Positions 63,608 to 64,000 of a stretch of 64,000 nt of DNA are shown here, piece by piece. The notes beneath the pieces are model-generated. The model was not told the DNA's origin, made no database searches, and saw only the letters and a list, made by a program, of their open reading frames with translations. The stretch is from JBBROS01 sp963792675 (GTDB lineage: Bacteria; Pseudomonadota; Alphaproteobacteria; Acetobacterales; Acetobacteraceae), in NCBI GenBank assembly GCA_963792675.1, contig CAWBWT010000002.1, positions 1,302,001 through 1,366,000 of the forward strand, in the 5' to 3' direction. The position numbers and the translations under genes were made by a program. How positions within the stretch are numbered: the stretch's first letter is position 1; every line of letters starts with the position of its first letter.

Positions 63608-64000
63608 GGCGCCGTGGCCCGCGCCGGCCGGTCGTCGCGTCGGGCGCGCTCGTGCTGCTGGCGCTCGCGGTGCCGCTGCTGCCCTTGCCGGACCCGGTCC
63701 GCATGGACGTCGCGCACCGTCTGGCGGCGCCGTCGGGCCGGCGCACTGGCTGGGCCAGGACGAGTATGGCCGCGACGTGCTGTCGCGGCTGCTGTGGGGC
63801 GCGCGGGTGTCGCTCGCGCGTCGCGCTGTCGCATCCGCGGCGGTCGCCTGCGTGCTCGGCACCGCTGCTGGGCATGGCTCGGCGGGTTCCTGCGCGGTGT
63901 CGTCGAGTTGCTGGCGGTGCGCAGCATGGACGTCGTGCTGTGCTTCCCGCCGCTGCTGCTGGCGCTGCTGGTGGTGACCTTGCTGGGCCCGGGCGCGGCG
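63604..64000 (+). pseudogene. ABC transporter permease, dipeptide type (DppC-like), cut by window end
   Basis: Start of the second permease: leader helix 'VVASGALVLLALAVPLLPLP', then in a shifted frame 'AHWLGQDEYGRDVLSRLLWG' and 'ARVSLA', the DppC hallmark, and 'SMDVVLCFPPLLLALLVVTL' near the edge. Frame breaks continue. The gene extends past the window; ATPase genes for the importer are expected beyond it. Confidence 0.75.

Noticed and set aside
57328..64000. Programmed +1 frameshifting or recoding as an explanation of the many breaks
   Set aside because: No common slippery sequence or stop codon precedes the breaks, inserted bases vary, and dozens of such sites within one operon have no bacterial precedent.

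Overview
The window is very GC-rich (clearly above two thirds G+C), densely packed with short operons whose genes often overlap by ATGA/TGATG. The gene content (exosortase A polysaccharide cluster, AnmK, FUSC/DUF1656/HlyD, many ABC and amide-degradation genes, DUF1127) points to an alphaproteobacterium, plausibly Acetobacteraceae or another Rhodospirillales lineage; this is inference from family composition, as no rRNA or tRNA gene was seen. No CRISPR array, prophage, integrase or insertion sequence was found.

Layout. 1-4964: a CoA-transferase (cut by the window start), then a peptidoglycan-sugar recycling block (BadF-type sugar kinase, sodium/solute symporter, AnmK). 5047-7384: YihY membrane protein and a fused heptose-phosphate nucleotidyltransferase/phosphatase. 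7443-22183: a compact exosortase A (XrtA/EpsH) exopolysaccharide locus built as two divergent arms around a 311-bp regulatory gap. The minus arm is BY-kinase, outer-membrane barrel, AAA ATPase, polysaccharide deacetylase, FemAB-like protein, glycosyltransferase and exosortase-EpsI. The plus arm is polyprenyl glycosylphosphotransferase, PrsT-like TPR protein and glycosyltransferase. 22263-27618: a D-amino-acid-oxidase-like flavoenzyme followed by transglutaminase, ATP-grasp/alpha-E and transglutaminase. 27707-34638: RND pump, HlyD adaptor, DUF4336 fusion, aminoglycoside-phosphotransferase-like kinase. 34648-40022 (minus): penicillin-acylase-type amidohydrolase, amidase and peptide-type binding protein, coupled by ATGA overlaps. 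40163-47248: aminotransferase, HxlR regulator/LLM flavin enzyme pair, hydrolases, DUF1127, TPR-methyltransferase. 47297-53114: ribose-type ABC importer and an MFS permease. 53344-57209 (minus): HlyD, DUF1656, FUSC and a GntR/FCD regulator. 57328-64000: hydantoinase/oxoprolinase A and B with a dipeptide-type ABC importer, cut by the window end.

A second layer is sequence quality. At least nine isolated breaks of reading frame before 54 kb, and dozens after 57.4 kb, interrupt genes whose protein similarity continues uninterrupted in the next frame. Nearly all are net one-base insertions (the remainder are net +2, that is two insertions or one deletion). Patchy insertion errors in a draft assembly are the simplest explanation, so these genes should be read as probably intact in the organism.

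The most biologically interesting parts are the minimal XrtA locus (no chain-length/Wzz partner, no Wza, no visible PEP-CTERM substrate, and a PrsT without a lipobox cysteine) and the flavoenzyme-transglutaminase-ATP-grasp cassette next to it, whose product is unknown.
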